Below are positions 11,553-32,722 of a DNA stretch of 64,000 nucleotides, one piece after another. Numbering within the stretch: the first letter of the stretch is position 1; each line of letters opens with the position of its first letter. Location of the stretch: the NCBI RefSeq assembly GCF_028553725.1, contig NZ_CP067124.1, positions 1 through 64,000 of the forward strand. The letters run 5' to 3'. The notes beneath the pieces were generated by a model that was not told the DNA's origin, ran no database searches, and was given only the letters and a program-made list of their open reading frames with translations. The DNA comes from Paracoccus alcaliphilus (GTDB taxonomy: Bacteria > Pseudomonadota > Alphaproteobacteria > Rhodobacterales > Rhodobacteraceae). The position numbers were made by a program, and so were the translations under genes.

Positions 11553-12422
11553 ATGGAAATGCTCGTTTTTGGTCATGGTTATACGGCTGGCCGGCTGACG
11601 CCCCTGTTGCGGGCCGATGGCTGGCGCGTCACCGGCACCACCCGCGACCACCCCGACCGCCTGCGACAGGTGCAGGCCGAACCGCTGATCTGGCCCGGCG
11701 AGGACGCCCGCGTCTGTGACGCCATCACCCGCGCGGATGCCGTGCTGGTGTCGATCGCGCCGGATGCGGCGGGTGACCCGGTTCTGGCCACCTTTGCCGA
11801 CCGGATCGCACGGGCACGCCCGCGCTGGCTGGGCTATCTGTCCACCACTGGCGTTTACGGCGACCGACAGGGCGGCTGGGTTGATGAGGACAGCCCGCTG
11901 ACCCCTTCGACCCGCCGCGGTCAGGCCCGGGTCGAGGCCGAGGCCGCATGGCAGGCGCTGGCCCGCGCCCATGATCTGCCGCTGCACATCTTCCGGCTGG
12001 CGGGCATCTATGGCCCCGGCCGAGGCCCCTTCCGCAAGCTGCGCGAGGGCACAGCACGGCGCATCATCAAGCCCGATCAGGTCTTTTCCCGTATCCATGT
12101 CGAGGATATCGCGCAGGCGCTTCTGGCGTCGATCCGCACGCCGCAGCCGGGGGCGATCTACAACCTCTGCGACGATGAACCGGCCCCGCCGCAGGATGTG
12201 ATCACATTGGCTGCGCAGATGCTGGACATGCCCGCCCCCGAGCCCGAGGATTTCGATCGCGCCGAGATGACACCGATGGCCCGGTCCTTCTATGCCGACA
12301 GCAAGCGGGTCTCGAACCGGCGGCTGAAGGCAGATCTGGGCGTCACCCTGCGCTATCCCGACCTTCGCAGCGGGCTGGAAGCCATCCTTGCCGCCGAACG
12401 ACAGGACGGGCAGATCCCCTGA
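11553..12422 (+). CDS. NAD-dependent epimerase/dehydratase-like (extended SDR) protein
   Basis: The 289-residue protein has a Rossmann start (VFGHGYTAGRLTPLL, a GxGxxxG variant near residues 5-18) and LSTTGVYGDRQGGWVDE near 92-108, where the usual catalytic YxxxK is not obvious. Atypical extended SDRs of the YeeZ/SDR_a5 type look like this. The C-terminal part has FRLAGIYGPGRGPF and HVEDIAQALLASI as in sugar-nucleotide epimerases. The start at 11553 is the first ATG that gives the nucleotide-binding strand. The substrate is unknown. Confidence 0.85.
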   Translation: MEMLVFGHGYTAGRLTPLLRADGWRVTGTTRDHPDRLRQVQAEPLIWPGEDARVCDAITRADAVLVSIAPDAAGDPVLATFADRIARARPRWLGYLSTTGVYGDRQGGWVDEDSPLTPSTRRGQARVEAEAAWQALARAHDLPLHIFRLAGIYGPGRGPFRKLREGTARRIIKPDQVFSRIHVEDIAQALLASIRTPQPGAIYNLCDDEPAPPQDVITLAAQMLDMPAPEPEDFDRAEMTPMARSFYADSKRVSNRRLKADLGVTLRYPDLRSGLEAILAAERQDGQIP

Positions 12423-12491
12423 ACGGCGAAGGCGCTTCACCTGTGCCTCGTTCAGCCGCATTCCCTGGCACAATCAGATCCCACCAACGAC

Positions 12492-12516
12492 AAAGGGCCG
12501 CCCTTTCGGGCGGCCC
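12492..12516 (-). terminator. Rho-independent terminator of tuf
   Basis: Perfect 9-bp stem GGGCCGCCC / GGGCGGCCC around a GAAA loop on the minus strand, followed by TTTG, 26 bases after the tuf stop. It closes the rpsL-rpsG-fusA-tuf transcription unit. Confidence 0.88.
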
Positions 12517-12541
12517 CTGTCTTAAGCGAATGATGCTGCGA

Positions 12542-13717
<1,176 letters not shown>

Positions 13718-13786
13718 GAGCAGGGCTCCTTGAATTCTGATGTTCTGATCTGTTGTGGCGGGACCGAAGCCCCGCCTTTGCCCGTG

Positions 13787-15910
<2,124 letters not shown>

Positions 15911-15928
15911 TAAGGGCCTTCCTTCCGG

Positions 15929-16411
<483 letters not shown>

Positions 16412-16783
16412 TTATTTCGGACGCTTGGCGCCGTATTTCGAACGACGCTGACGACGATCTTTGACGCCCTGGGTATCCAGCACACCGCGCAGGATGTGGT
16501 AACGGACACCCGGAAGGTCTTTCACACGGCCGCCACGGATCAGCACGACGCTGTGTTCCTGAAGGTTGTGCTTTTCGCCCGGAATATAGGAAATGACCTC
16601 GAAACCATTGGTCAGGCGCACTTTGGCGACCTTCCGCATGGCCGAGTTCGGCTTTTTCGGCGTCGTGGTATAGACGCGCGTGCAGACGCCGCGCTTTTGC
16701 GGGCATCCCTGAAGGTGCATCGATTTGGATCGTTGCGTTCTTGGCTGCCGCGGCTTGCGGATCAGCTGTTGGATCGTCGGCAT
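16412..16783 (-). CDS. rpsL: 30S ribosomal protein S12
   Basis: The decoding-centre protein of the small subunit. The 123-residue form starts [12 protein letters not shown]; an in-frame ATG 39 bases upstream would add a non-homologous tail and is rejected. Lys43 (in TPKKPNS) and Lys88 (in RVKDLPG) are both present, so the allele carries none of the common streptomycin-resistance substitutions. It is the first gene of the str operon. The 259 bases before it hold no gene and should contain the operon promoter and leader. Confidence 0.99.
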   Translation of the reverse strand: MPTIQQLIRKPRQPRTQRSKSMHLQGCPQKRGVCTRVYTTTPKKPNSAMRKVAKVRLTNGFEVISYIPGEKHNLQEHSVVLIRGGRVKDLPGVRYHILRGVLDTQGVKDRRQRRSKYGAKRPK

Positions 16784-17042
16784 TCGGTTCCCCGCCTTGC
16801 TTTCGTCAATACTCGCAGCCAATGGGCTGCGCCACTTCTCGACGGCACTTCGCGCCCATCGCGAAATGCCAAACCCGCCCGATCCCCATCTTTCGGGGTG
16901 GACAGGAATTTTTCAGAGGATCGGAGCGGATGGCCCGGATCATGACCACACAGATGCTGTGTTCCCGCAACGGTTTCCCGGCGGGTGTCGGGCGTATAGG
17001 AGGAATCGCGCCGCCTGTCAACCAATCGCCCGCACCGCAGGG

Positions 17043-17852
17043 TCAGTCACGCAGGACGGTCTCCAGCCGGTTGCGACGCAGCCGGAAGCGCCGCCACAAC
17101 TGCTGGTCCAGCGCCTCGGGCTGCATCTGGAACGGATGACCCGGCCCCATCGCCCCCGAGTCGCTGTCGCGATGGATCGAACGGATGAACATCAGCGGCC
17201 CCGGCACCGACACGCCCGGCATCCACTGCCCGATCTTCGAGTGATCGTAGTGCAGCGCGGTCTCGGGCAGGTCGGGGCGCAGAAACACCGTCAGCGCGAC
17301 GCCCATATTGTGGCAGATGCGCGGCGTCAGTTCCAGCCCGCCGGCGTCCAGCCGCATCATCAGCCCGCGCGAATGATCCAGCGCCAGCTTGCCCGCCCTG
17401 CGCCAGAGCCCCTTGACGCGCTGGAAATCCTTGCGCGCGGTCTTGATGTAATCCACCGCCACGGCGTCGTCATCATCATGGCGGAAATGCCCGATCACCT
17501 CGGCCTCGGGATCGACATGCGGGGCGATGGCGGCATGGCAGGCGGCCAGATGCCGCTCCATCGGGGGGACCAGTTCCAGCCGGAATTGCGGGACCTGCTG
17601 CACCAGATCGCGCAGTTGCGACAGCCACGGGTCGGGCAGGTCCGGCCCGGTCATGATGACCAGCGTGAAATCCGGGTCATTCTGTTCGCGCCATGCCGGC
17701 AGGGTGACCTCGGTGAACCATGTCCAGCGCCGGGCCAGACGGTCGGGATCATAAAGCAGCGCGCGACGCTGATCATAGGTGTCATGCTCGACCTGATAAC
17801 CGCGCAATCCCACATAGGAAAACCGGCAAAGTCCAAGCATCTGCACCCGCAT
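17043..17852 (-). CDS. Putative rhamnosyltransferase-like glycosyltransferase
   Basis: The 269-residue protein resembles the Rhamno_transf (PF11316) family: an N-terminal strand MLGLCRFSYVG, then LYDPDRLARRWTWFTEVTLPAW and FTLVIMTGPDLP, and a DxD-like cluster (GHFRHDDDDAVAVDYI) near 135-150 that probably binds the nucleotide sugar and metal. It is likely a cytosolic or peripheral enzyme of cell-surface polysaccharide synthesis. The ATG at 17852 overlaps the stop of the upstream EamA gene by one base (TGATG), so the two are co-translated. The donor sugar is not shown by the sequence. Confidence 0.75.
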   Translation of the reverse strand: MRVQMLGLCRFSYVGLRGYQVEHDTYDQRRALLYDPDRLARRWTWFTEVTLPAWREQNDPDFTLVIMTGPDLPDPWLSQLRDLVQQVPQFRLELVPPMERHLAACHAAIAPHVDPEAEVIGHFRHDDDDAVAVDYIKTARKDFQRVKGLWRRAGKLALDHSRGLMMRLDAGGLELTPRICHNMGVALTVFLRPDLPETALHYDHSKIGQWMPGVSVPGPLMFIRSIHRDSDSGAMGPGHPFQMQPEALDQQLWRRFRLRRNRLETVLRD

Positions 17853-18790
17853 CAGCGCCCCCAACCCAATTGAGCCTCGCGCCAGATGGTATAGACCCCG
17901 GCGCCGACGACAAGACCCGAGCCGACCCATGTCCACAGGTCCGGCCAGTCGCCGAAAACCACCAGCCCCAGGATGATCGCCGCCAGCAACGAGGTATAAC
18001 GGAACGGCGCGACATAGCCCATCTCGCCAACGCGCATGGCCGATACGGCGGTGACGTAACCGACGGTCAGGAACGCCCCGGCCAGCGCCAGTAGCAGCAG
18101 ATGCGACAGGCTGGGCGTGATCCAGCCCTGCCCGAGGCTCAGCGCAAAGCCGGTCGCGGTCACCCCCACCGCCGTATAGAAGGCGATGGTCGAGGACGGC
18201 ACCTCTCGTCCGAAGGTGCGGGTGGCCAGATCGCGCAGCGCCACCATGACCATCGCGCCAAGGGCAACCACCGACCAGATGCCGAAGGCGTCCGAGCCGG
18301 GGCGCAGGATGATCAGCACGCCCAGCAGCCCGACAAGCACCGCCGTCATCCGCCGCCAGCCCAGGGTTTCACCGAAAAACCACGCCCCGGCCAGCATCAC
18401 CACCAGCGGCAGCGATTGCATGATGGCCGACAGATCGCCGATGGCCATCCGGGTCAGCGCATTCAGAAACAGCAGGGTCGAGCCCAGCTCTCCGATCAGC
18501 CGCAGCAGCATCGGCCAGCGCGCGCCGGGCTGGACGCGCAGCCGCAAACCACCCTCGCGCCACGCGATCAGCAGGATGCCCAGAATGACAACGATGCCGC
18601 GCAATGCGATCGCCTGATACAGCGGCATGTCCTGCGTGACGAATTTCATCACCGCGTCGTTGCAGGTAAAGCCCAGCATCGACAGGCACATCAGCACCGC
18701 GCCGCGCAGGTTGTCGCCGGAATGATGCGGCTGGGACCGGATCGACGCCGGACGGACCCGGCGGATTGGCGAAATGATCGGCGTACGCAT
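17852..18790 (-). CDS. EamA/DMT-family transporter
   Basis: The 312-residue membrane protein has ten predicted helices in two EamA repeats (from GAVLMCLSMLGFTCNDAVMKFV to FLTVGYVTAVSAMRVGEMGYVAPFRYTSL in segments). The start at 18790 is the ATG closest to the first helix; the longer upstream frame is Pro/Arg-rich and not protein-like. It is the second DMT exporter of the window, only distantly similar to the one at 8.5-9.4 kb. It is coupled to the rhamnosyltransferase-like gene through TGATG, so it may export or balance a related metabolite; that is inference. Confidence 0.88.
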   Translation of the reverse strand: MRTPIISPIRRVRPASIRSQPHHSGDNLRGAVLMCLSMLGFTCNDAVMKFVTQDMPLYQAIALRGIVVILGILLIAWREGGLRLRVQPGARWPMLLRLIGELGSTLLFLNALTRMAIGDLSAIMQSLPLVVMLAGAWFFGETLGWRRMTAVLVGLLGVLIILRPGSDAFGIWSVVALGAMVMVALRDLATRTFGREVPSSTIAFYTAVGVTATGFALSLGQGWITPSLSHLLLLALAGAFLTVGYVTAVSAMRVGEMGYVAPFRYTSLLAAIILGLVVFGDWPDLWTWVGSGLVVGAGVYTIWREAQLGWGR

Positions 18791-18952
18791 GACAGAAAAT
18801 CCCCCAACGCTCAAAGCGTTACGCGGCGTATTCGCGTTGGGCAAGCCGTGGCGGCGGGGGGCGGCCCCGGCCGGGTCGCGGCTGTGGCCCCAAAGCCTCG
18901 AACGGCCCCGCCCTCCCAATGATATAGGCAAGTGGCCCGCAGATCGGCGGCA

Positions 18953-18988
18953 CAAAAAGGAAAGGCCCGGCGCAGGGGCCGGGCCTTT
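18953..18988 (-). terminator. Rho-independent terminator of the rpoBC operon
   Basis: Perfect 10-bp stem AAAGGCCCGG / CCGGGCCTTT followed on the minus strand by CCTTTTTG, 20 bases after the rpoC stop. It separates the polymerase genes from the EamA/glycosyltransferase pair. Confidence 0.92.
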
Positions 18989-19008
18989 CGGATCGTGTGG
19001 TCCGAAGA

Positions 19009-23235
<4,227 letters not shown>

Positions 23236-23287
23236 TTTTCAATCCTGATGAAGGGCACGGGGCTGGGACGGGTGAGGGCTTGCGCCC

Positions 23288-27433
<4,146 letters not shown>

Positions 27434-27618
27434 GGGGTCTTGTCACCTTTCGTCTTCGCGCGCGGTCCGGGTCGGGGCCCCCGGAACGCGGCCTACGAAT
27501 GCAGGGGTAAGGTTCCATTCATGCCGCCCGTCCCACCGCGCGGCTCCCGAACCTCGAACATGCCCTGAAGGAAGGTCTGCCACGGATCCGTGCCCGGACC
27601 GCCCTTCAAGACAGGTTC

Positions 27619-27648
27619 GGCAGGGACCGGGAAACCCCGGACCCTGCC
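27619..27648 (-). promoter_or_regulatory. Hairpin between rplL and rpoB (attenuator or processing site)
   Basis: Read on the minus strand: GGCAGGGTCCGGG, loop GTTT, CCCGGTCCCTGCC. This is a 13-bp stem with one T-T mismatch and no T-run, 26 bases after the rplL stop. In enterobacteria the rplL-rpoB gap holds an attenuator and an RNase III site; a similar role here is inference. The rest of the gap (27434-27618) shows no gene. Confidence 0.6.
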
Positions 27649-27674
27649 CCATTTTCATACGGCCATCGGGCCGA

Positions 27675-28046
27675 TTACTTCAGTTCGACCTTGGCGCCGG
27701 CTGCTTCCAGCTTGGTCTTGATTTCTTCGGCTTCGGCCTTGGCCGCGCCTTCTTTCACCTTGCCGCCAGCTTCGACCAGGTCCTTGGCTTCTTTCAGGCC
27801 CAGACCGGTGATGCCGCGCACTTCCTTGATCACGTTGATCTTGTTGGCGCCGGCTTCCAGCAGAACGACGTCGAACTCGGTCTTTTCTTCGGCGGCTTCA
27901 GCAGCAGCTGCCGGACCCGCGACCATCACGGCGCCGCCAGCGGCGGGCTCGATGCCGTATTCGTCTTTCAGGATGGTTTTCAGTTCCTGGGCTTCCAGCA
28001 GGGTCAGGCCCACGATTTCTTCGGCGAGTTTTTTCAGATCAGCCAT
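27675..28046 (-). CDS. rplL: 50S ribosomal protein L7/L12
   Basis: The flexible stalk protein that recruits translational GTPases. The 123 residues have the N-terminal dimerisation part ([20 protein letters not shown]), an Ala/Gly-rich hinge (about 38-52) and the C-terminal factor-binding domain ([40 protein letters not shown]). It follows rplJ by 67 bp and is the usual last ribosomal gene before rpoBC. Confidence 0.99.
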   Translation of the reverse strand: MADLKKLAEEIVGLTLLEAQELKTILKDEYGIEPAAGGAVMVAGPAAAAEAAEEKTEFDVVLLEAGANKINVIKEVRGITGLGLKEAKDLVEAGGKVKEGAAKAEAEEIKTKLEAAGAKVELK

Positions 28047-28113
28047 TTTTCCGTTCTTTCCAGTTAGTGTTCCAACGTCGGGTTTTCAACCACACGCGGG
28101 AATAGAGGTTGCA

Positions 28114-28629
28114 TCAAGCAGCCTCACGCTCTTCCAGAGTCGTGAGGATGCCCGCGATGTTGCTGGCAGGCGCACCGATCGCACCGGCGATGTTGGAAGC
28201 AGGCGCGCCGAGGCAGGCCGCGATCGAAGCAATAAGCTCTTCACGCGACGGCATCGAGGCGACGGCTTTCACACCGGCCGGATCCAGTGCCGACTCACCC
28301 ATTGCACCGCCCAGGATCACGAATTTCTCGTTGTCCTTGGCGTATTTGTCGGCGATCCGGGCCGCAGCGGTCGGATCTTCCGAATAGGTAAGCACGGTCA
28401 TGCCCGTCAGGTAATCGGCGATGCTTGCGCAAGGCTTACCTTCAAGGGCGATCTTGGCGAGCTTGTTCTTGGCAACGCGAACAGAACCACCGGCTTCGCG
28501 CATGCGCGCCCGCAGGTCCTGCATCTGTGCAACCGTCATCCCCTCGTAGTGGGCAACCACCACGACGCCAGAGCTTTCAAAGATCTGGCCGAGTTCTTCG
28601 ACCAACTGTTCTTTTTGTGCTCTATCCAC
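28114..28629 (-). CDS. rplJ: 50S ribosomal protein L10
   Basis: The stalk base protein that binds 23S rRNA and L7/L12 dimers. The start is a GTG at 28629 (protein [14 protein letters not shown]...), supported by TTGGAG 7 bases upstream and by the family length of 171 residues; there is no ATG in a sensible place. Motifs: [18 protein letters not shown] and [13 protein letters not shown]. It lies in rplKAJL and is preceded by a 236-bp leader, probably the L10 autoregulatory RNA. Confidence 0.97.
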   Translation of the reverse strand: MDRAQKEQLVEELGQIFESSGVVVVAHYEGMTVAQMQDLRARMREAGGSVRVAKNKLAKIALEGKPCASIADYLTGMTVLTYSEDPTAAARIADKYAKDNEKFVILGGAMGESALDPAGVKAVASMPSREELIASIAACLGAPASNIAGAIGAPASNIAGILTTLEEREAA

Positions 28630-28865
28630 GGTTTCACTCCAAGTTGGGGGTTCCCCCCCGGCTCTCACTTTTCCCGGTCCCGAAGGGCCGGGTCGGGTCC
28701 GAAAGGGCAAGATCGCCCGAGGTTTCCCCCGGAAAAATGCTTCCCCATCTCAGGAAGGAAATTAAGCCGGCCAGATACGGTATCTGGATCGGCACCCTCC
28801 GTCTCGGACAGGACGGGGCGGCATGTGGCTGCCCCGCCATCCCCGGTCTTGCGACCGGGAAACTC
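28630..28865 (-). promoter_or_regulatory. Untranslated leader of rplJ, probable L10 leader RNA
   Basis: A 236-base gene-free stretch between rplA and rplJ with several stems on the minus strand: CCGGTCGCAAGACCGG, GGCGGGGCAGCC-ACATGCCGCCCCG, CCAGATACCGTATCTGG, and GGTCCCGAAGGGCC-type hairpins near the start codon. In many bacteria the L10(L7/L12) complex binds a leader at this exact place to repress rplJL. The placement and structure agree; a covariance-model match is needed to prove it. Confidence 0.6.
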
Positions 28866-29564
28866 TTAGTTGGCGGTCGCCGAAGCGACGTCAACCGACA
28901 CGCCCGGCCCCATGGTCGAGCTGATCGAGACCTTTTTCATATAGGTCCCTTTCGCGCCCGTGGGCTTGGCTTTGCTGACCGCGTCCACAAAGGCGCGCAG
29001 GTTCTGGGCCAGCTTGTCGGCGTCGAACGACACCTTGCCGATACCGGCATGGACGACGCCCGCCTTCTCGGCCTTGAACTGGACCTCACCACCCTTGGCG
29101 GCCTCGACGGCGGCCTTGACGTCCATCGTCACCGTGCCGACCTTGGGGTTCGGCATCAGGTTGCGCGGGCCAAGGATCTTGCCCAGACGGCCGACCAGCG
29201 GCATCATGTCCGGCGTCGCAATGCAGCGGTCGAACTCGATCTTGCCCGACTGGATCGTCTCCATCAGGTCCTCGGCGCCGACGATTTCCGCACCGGCTTC
29301 CTTTGCTTCATCGGCCTTGGGGCCGCGGGCGAACACGGCGACGCGAACGTCCTTGCCGGTGCCTGCGGGCAGGGTCACGACGCCACGGACCATCTGGTCG
29401 GCATGACGCGGATCGACACCCAGGTTCAGCGCGATCTCGACGGTTTCGTCGAATTTGGCCGAGGCGGCATCCTTGACCAGCTTGACGGCGTCCTCGACGG
29501 TCAGGTTGGTCTTGCCTTCAAAGGCGGCGCGGGCAGCGGCTTTCTTCTTTGCAATCTTTGCCAT
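28866..29564 (-). CDS. rplA: 50S ribosomal protein L1
   Basis: The L1 stalk protein, involved in release of E-site tRNA and a translational repressor of its own operon in other bacteria. The 232 residues include the conserved [31 protein letters not shown] and [20 protein letters not shown]. It is separated from rplK by three bases, so the two are co-translated. Confidence 0.99.
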   Translation of the reverse strand: MAKIAKKKAAARAAFEGKTNLTVEDAVKLVKDAASAKFDETVEIALNLGVDPRHADQMVRGVVTLPAGTGKDVRVAVFARGPKADEAKEAGAEIVGAEDLMETIQSGKIEFDRCIATPDMMPLVGRLGKILGPRNLMPNPKVGTVTMDVKAAVEAAKGGEVQFKAEKAGVVHAGIGKVSFDADKLAQNLRAFVDAVSKAKPTGAKGTYMKKVSISSTMGPGVSVDVASATAN

Positions 29565-29567
29565 GGC

Positions 29568-30020
29568 TCAGCCTTTCACCTCGATACCGATCGACTTGGC
29601 CGAGCCAAGGATGATCTTCATCGCCTGATCGACATCGTTGGCCGACAGGTCCACCATCTTGGCTTCGGCGATCTCGCGCACCTGCTTGACGGTCACGGTG
29701 CCGGCGGCCGAACGGCCGGGCTTTTCCGAACCCTTGGCGCGGTTGCGCTTGCCGACCGGCTTCAGGCCAGCGGCCTTTTTCAGCAGGAAGGCGGCCGGGG
29801 GCGTCTTCGTCTCGAAGGTGAACGACTTGTCGGCGTAATAGGTGATCACGACCGGAACGGGGGCGCCCTGCTCCATCTCCTGCGTCTTGGCGTTGAACGC
29901 CTTGCAGAATTCCATGATGTTGATACCGCGCTGACCCAGTGCCGGGCCAACGGGGGGCGACGGGTTCGCCTGACCCGCCTTGATCTGCAGCTTGAGGCTG
30001 CCAACAACTTTCTTGGCCAT
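29568..30020 (-). CDS. rplK: 50S ribosomal protein L11
   Basis: The GTPase-associated centre protein, target region of thiostrepton. The 150 residues start [18 protein letters not shown] and contain [20 protein letters not shown]. The protein is a few residues longer than the usual 142 because of a Lys/Arg-rich insertion ([17 protein letters not shown]) around residues 94-110. It lies 89 bp after nusG. Confidence 0.99.
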   Translation of the reverse strand: MAKKVVGSLKLQIKAGQANPSPPVGPALGQRGINIMEFCKAFNAKTQEMEQGAPVPVVITYYADKSFTFETKTPPAAFLLKKAAGLKPVGKRNRAKGSEKPGRSAAGTVTVKQVREIAEAKMVDLSANDVDQAMKIILGSAKSIGIEVKG

Positions 30021-30109
30021 CTGGCCTTCTCCTCATCATCACGCCCCGTATCGGGACAGACTTAGCGGTCCGGCCCCGATCCCGAAGAACCGGCGCCTCC
30101 CGCAACCAA

Positions 30110-30649
30110 TCACGCGGTCTTGGCGACCTGCGTGAATTCCAGTTCGACCGGCGTGGGCCGGCCAAAGATCGACACCGTGACCTTGATCCGGGCCGACACC
30201 TCGTCCACTTCCTCGACCAGACCCGAAAAGCCCTCGAACGGGCCGTCGGTCACATTCACCTTCTCGCCCACGTCAAAGCGGATCAGGTTGCGCGGCGCGG
30301 GCTGTTCGCCATCGGCGCCACCACGGTTGAGGATCGCATTCACCTCATCGTCGCGCATCGGCATCGGCTTGCCCTGCGCGCCCAGAAATCCGGTGACCCG
30401 GTTGATCGAGTTCACCAGATGATAGCTGCGGTCGGTCATCTCCATGCGCACCAGCACATAGCCCGGCATGAAGCGACGCTCTGACGTGACTTTCTTGCCG
30501 CGCCGGATCTCGATCACCTCTTCGGTGGGGACCAGAACTTCCTCGATCTGATCTTCCAGTCCCTTTTCGACCACCGCCAGACGAATCGCCTCCGCGACCT
30601 TCTTTTCGAAGTTCGACAGGACGCTGACCGAATACCAACGCTTTGCCAT
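30110..30649 (-). CDS. nusG: Transcription termination/antitermination protein NusG
   Basis: Binds the RNA polymerase clamp and links it to Rho or the ribosome. The 179 residues have the NGN domain (MAKRWYSVSVLSNFEKKVAEA, PGYVLVRMEM, VTGFLGAQGKPMPM) and a C-terminal KOW domain (VGEKVNVTDGPFEGFSGLVEE). The 177 bases between secE and nusG hold no gene that I can see. Confidence 0.98.
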   Translation of the reverse strand: MAKRWYSVSVLSNFEKKVAEAIRLAVVEKGLEDQIEEVLVPTEEVIEIRRGKKVTSERRFMPGYVLVRMEMTDRSYHLVNSINRVTGFLGAQGKPMPMRDDEVNAILNRGGADGEQPAPRNLIRFDVGEKVNVTDGPFEGFSGLVEEVDEVSARIKVTVSIFGRPTPVELEFTQVAKTA

Positions 30650-30826
30650 GTCTCGATCGACCCCTGCTCGTCATTTTGGGAATCACCCGGTCAAGCGGGC
30701 AACCCATTGAATTTCTTTACATCCGGCGAAATCGAAATCGGCGCGCATGCGGATTCGATGCACGCCGTTTTGCCGGACAGTCGGGCGCACATACCGCCCC
30801 CGCAGCATAAATGCAAGCCCCGAAGC

Positions 30827-31021
30827 CTAACCGGCGATCAGTTTCAGGCCTTCGGTGATGCCAAAGCGGATGGCCAGATCGACCAGCGAAAAGAACACGG
30901 CCGCCAATGCCGAAAGGATCAGGACCATGACCGTCGTGGTCATCACCTCGCGCCGCGTGGGCCATGTGATCTTGCCAAGCTCGGCGCGGACCTGATTGAT
31001 GAACTGGACTGGATTGGCCAA
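30827..31021 (-). CDS. secE: Preprotein translocase subunit SecE
   Basis: A single-helix subunit of the SecYEG channel. The 64-residue protein has an amphipathic N-terminus (NPVQFINQVRAELGKITWPT), the conserved R-E-V turn and one transmembrane helix (VMVLILSALAAVFFSLVDLAI), with a short cytoplasmic or periplasmic tail. The best start is a TTG at 31021, with AAGGAG 6 bases before it; upstream in-frame ATG codons lack such a site and homology. It is the first gene of the nusG-rplKAJL-rpoBC cluster. Confidence 0.93.
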   Translation of the reverse strand: MANPVQFINQVRAELGKITWPTRREVMTTTVMVLILSALAAVFFSLVDLAIRFGITEGLKLIAG

Positions 31022-31170
31022 TGGAGGCTCCTTCGCAAGTGCAGCGCCGCACATAACGCCTGTCGCCCGCCCATTCAAGCCCCAGTGCTTGCAGAACTGT
31101 TCGTTCCAATCGACTGCAAGCCATCCCACGCGGGGAAAATCCCTGCATCGCCTCGCGGGCCGCGGCTGCC

Positions 31171-32379
31171 CTATCTGCCCTCGTCGATCCTTGGCAGGAA
31201 CCAAGCAAGCAGCCCGGCCAGCGGCATGAACGAGCAGATGCGATAGACCGTCTCGACATCATAGCTGTCGGCCAGCGCGCCGAGGATCGCCGCCGCGATG
31301 CCGCCAAGGCCGAAGTTCAGCCCATAGAACAGCCCGCCGATCAGGCCGATCCGGTTGGGCAGCAGTTCCATCGCATAGATCAGGATCGAGGCGAAGGCGC
31401 TGGCCATGATCAGGTTGATCATCACCGTCAGCACGCCGGTCCAGAACAGATCGACATAGGGCAGCATCAGCGTCAGCGGCAGCGGACCCAGCACCGAGAT
31501 CCAGATCACCCGATAGCGCCCGATACGGTCACCGACGATGCCGCCGATCAGCGCCCCCGCCGCCGAGGCGAGCAGGAAGATGAACAGCATCATCTGCGCC
31601 GAAGGGATCGACAGCCCGAACTTGTCCATCAGATAAAAGGTATAGAACGACCGGAAGCTTTCGCTGTATGCGTTCTTCGAAAACATCAGCAGGGTCAGAA
31701 CGACAAGGCCGATGCCGATGGTCAGCGGCAGGTGCCGGACGGGTTCGACGCCGTCTTTCCGGCCCTTGGCCCGCATCGCGGCGAATTCGGCGCTGATCTG
31801 GCGCTGCTTGCTGCCGATCCAGGTCAGCAGACCCATCGCCAGCAGGGCGGTTACGGCAAACCAGGCAAGGCTGGGCTGGCCCCAGGGCACGATGATCAGC
31901 GCGGCAAAAACCGGACCGAAGGCGCCGCCCGCCTGTCCGCCGACCTGAAAGATGCCCTGCGCCAGCCCCTGCCGCCCGCCCGCCGCATAGCGGGCCATCC
32001 GTGTCGCCTCGGGGTGGAAGATGGACGAGCCGATGCCGATCAGCGCGACCGAGATCAGGATGACCCCGTAACTGTGCGCGAAGGCAAGGCTGACCAGACC
32101 CGACAAGGTAAACATCATCCCCACGACCGGCGAATAGGGCGCCGGATGGCGATCCGTCACCATCCCGATCACCGGTTGCAGGATCGACCCGGCGATCTGG
32201 AAGGTCAGGGTGATCATCCCGATCTGCACGAAATCCAGCGCATAGGTTTCCTTCAGGATCGGATAGGTCGCCGGAATCAGCGATTGCATCAGATCATTGA
32301 GGAAATGCGTCGCCCCCAGCATCATCAGCACAGCTATATGGGTTCGCGGGCGCGCAGCGGTCATCGTGACAGACGTCAT
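31171..32379 (-). CDS. MFS transporter, fosmidomycin-resistance (Fsr)-like
   Basis: The 402-residue protein has twelve predicted helices. It shows the family pattern HFLNDLMQSLIPATYPILK in helix 1, the MFS motif A (GMVTDRHPAPY) between helices 2 and 3, and GIGSSIFHPEATRMAR in helix 4-5, which is typical of Fsr-type drug exporters. A second gene of the same family is at 55.3-56.5 kb, with the same GIGSS.FHPE motif. It is likely a drug or metabolite efflux pump. It stands alone between secE and a 343-bp gap. Confidence 0.88.
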   Translation of the reverse strand: MTSVTMTAARPRTHIAVLMMLGATHFLNDLMQSLIPATYPILKETYALDFVQIGMITLTFQIAGSILQPVIGMVTDRHPAPYSPVVGMMFTLSGLVSLAFAHSYGVILISVALIGIGSSIFHPEATRMARYAAGGRQGLAQGIFQVGGQAGGAFGPVFAALIIVPWGQPSLAWFAVTALLAMGLLTWIGSKQRQISAEFAAMRAKGRKDGVEPVRHLPLTIGIGLVVLTLLMFSKNAYSESFRSFYTFYLMDKFGLSIPSAQMMLFIFLLASAAGALIGGIVGDRIGRYRVIWISVLGPLPLTLMLPYVDLFWTGVLTVMINLIMASAFASILIYAMELLPNRIGLIGGLFYGLNFGLGGIAAAILGALADSYDVETVYRICSFMPLAGLLAWFLPRIDEGR

Positions 32380-32722
32380 GGCGGCACTTCAGCTTTATGG
32401 AAATCGATCAGGTAACAGGTGCTGTGTTCCAGACCCGGCACACGAATACAAGGCCGCGATCGGTCGATCCTGCCCCGCCATGACCTGTCGTGCCGCCAGT
32501 CAGTTCAGGCTGAAGGCATCATGGGTCTTCTTTTATGGATGGCCGGGCCATCCGCGGATCTCTGTGCAGGATGCCGGTGTTCAAAGGAGAATGGGGCAGA
32601 CCATGAGCATTGCGCCTGGGGGTTGCCCGGGCAGGGACAGCCGCAGCGTCGTCGCCATGACACGCGCGTTGCCCCCGGGGGCGCGGGGGCAACATTGGAT
32701 ATTTATGACACCAGAGATGGGG
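32380..32722. other. Gene-free gap of 343 bp with a hairpin and an orphan 3'-end-like element
   Basis: No reading frame here looks like a protein. It holds a perfect 9-bp inverted repeat GTTGCCCCC / GGGGGCAAC (32668-32693), directly followed on the plus strand by GGATATTTATGACACCAGAGATG. This resembles the GGGGATATTT element at the 3' ends of the genes flanking the first IS630 copy, although no plus-strand gene ends here. Confidence 0.6.
32668..32719 (+). repeat. Orphan copy of the GGATATTT-ACACCA 3'-end element with hairpin
   Basis: A 9-bp stem (32668-32693) followed by TTGGATATTTATGACACCAGAGATG (from 32695). The second part shares ATATTT, ACACCA and AGATG in the same order with the element at 40198. 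Orientation is plus strand, which opposes both neighbouring genes. Confidence 0.5.

Noticed and set aside
31022..31170. A tRNA-Trp gene upstream of secE, common in other bacteria
   Set aside because: I looked for the T-loop GGTTCGA pattern and an acceptor stem on both strands and found none.
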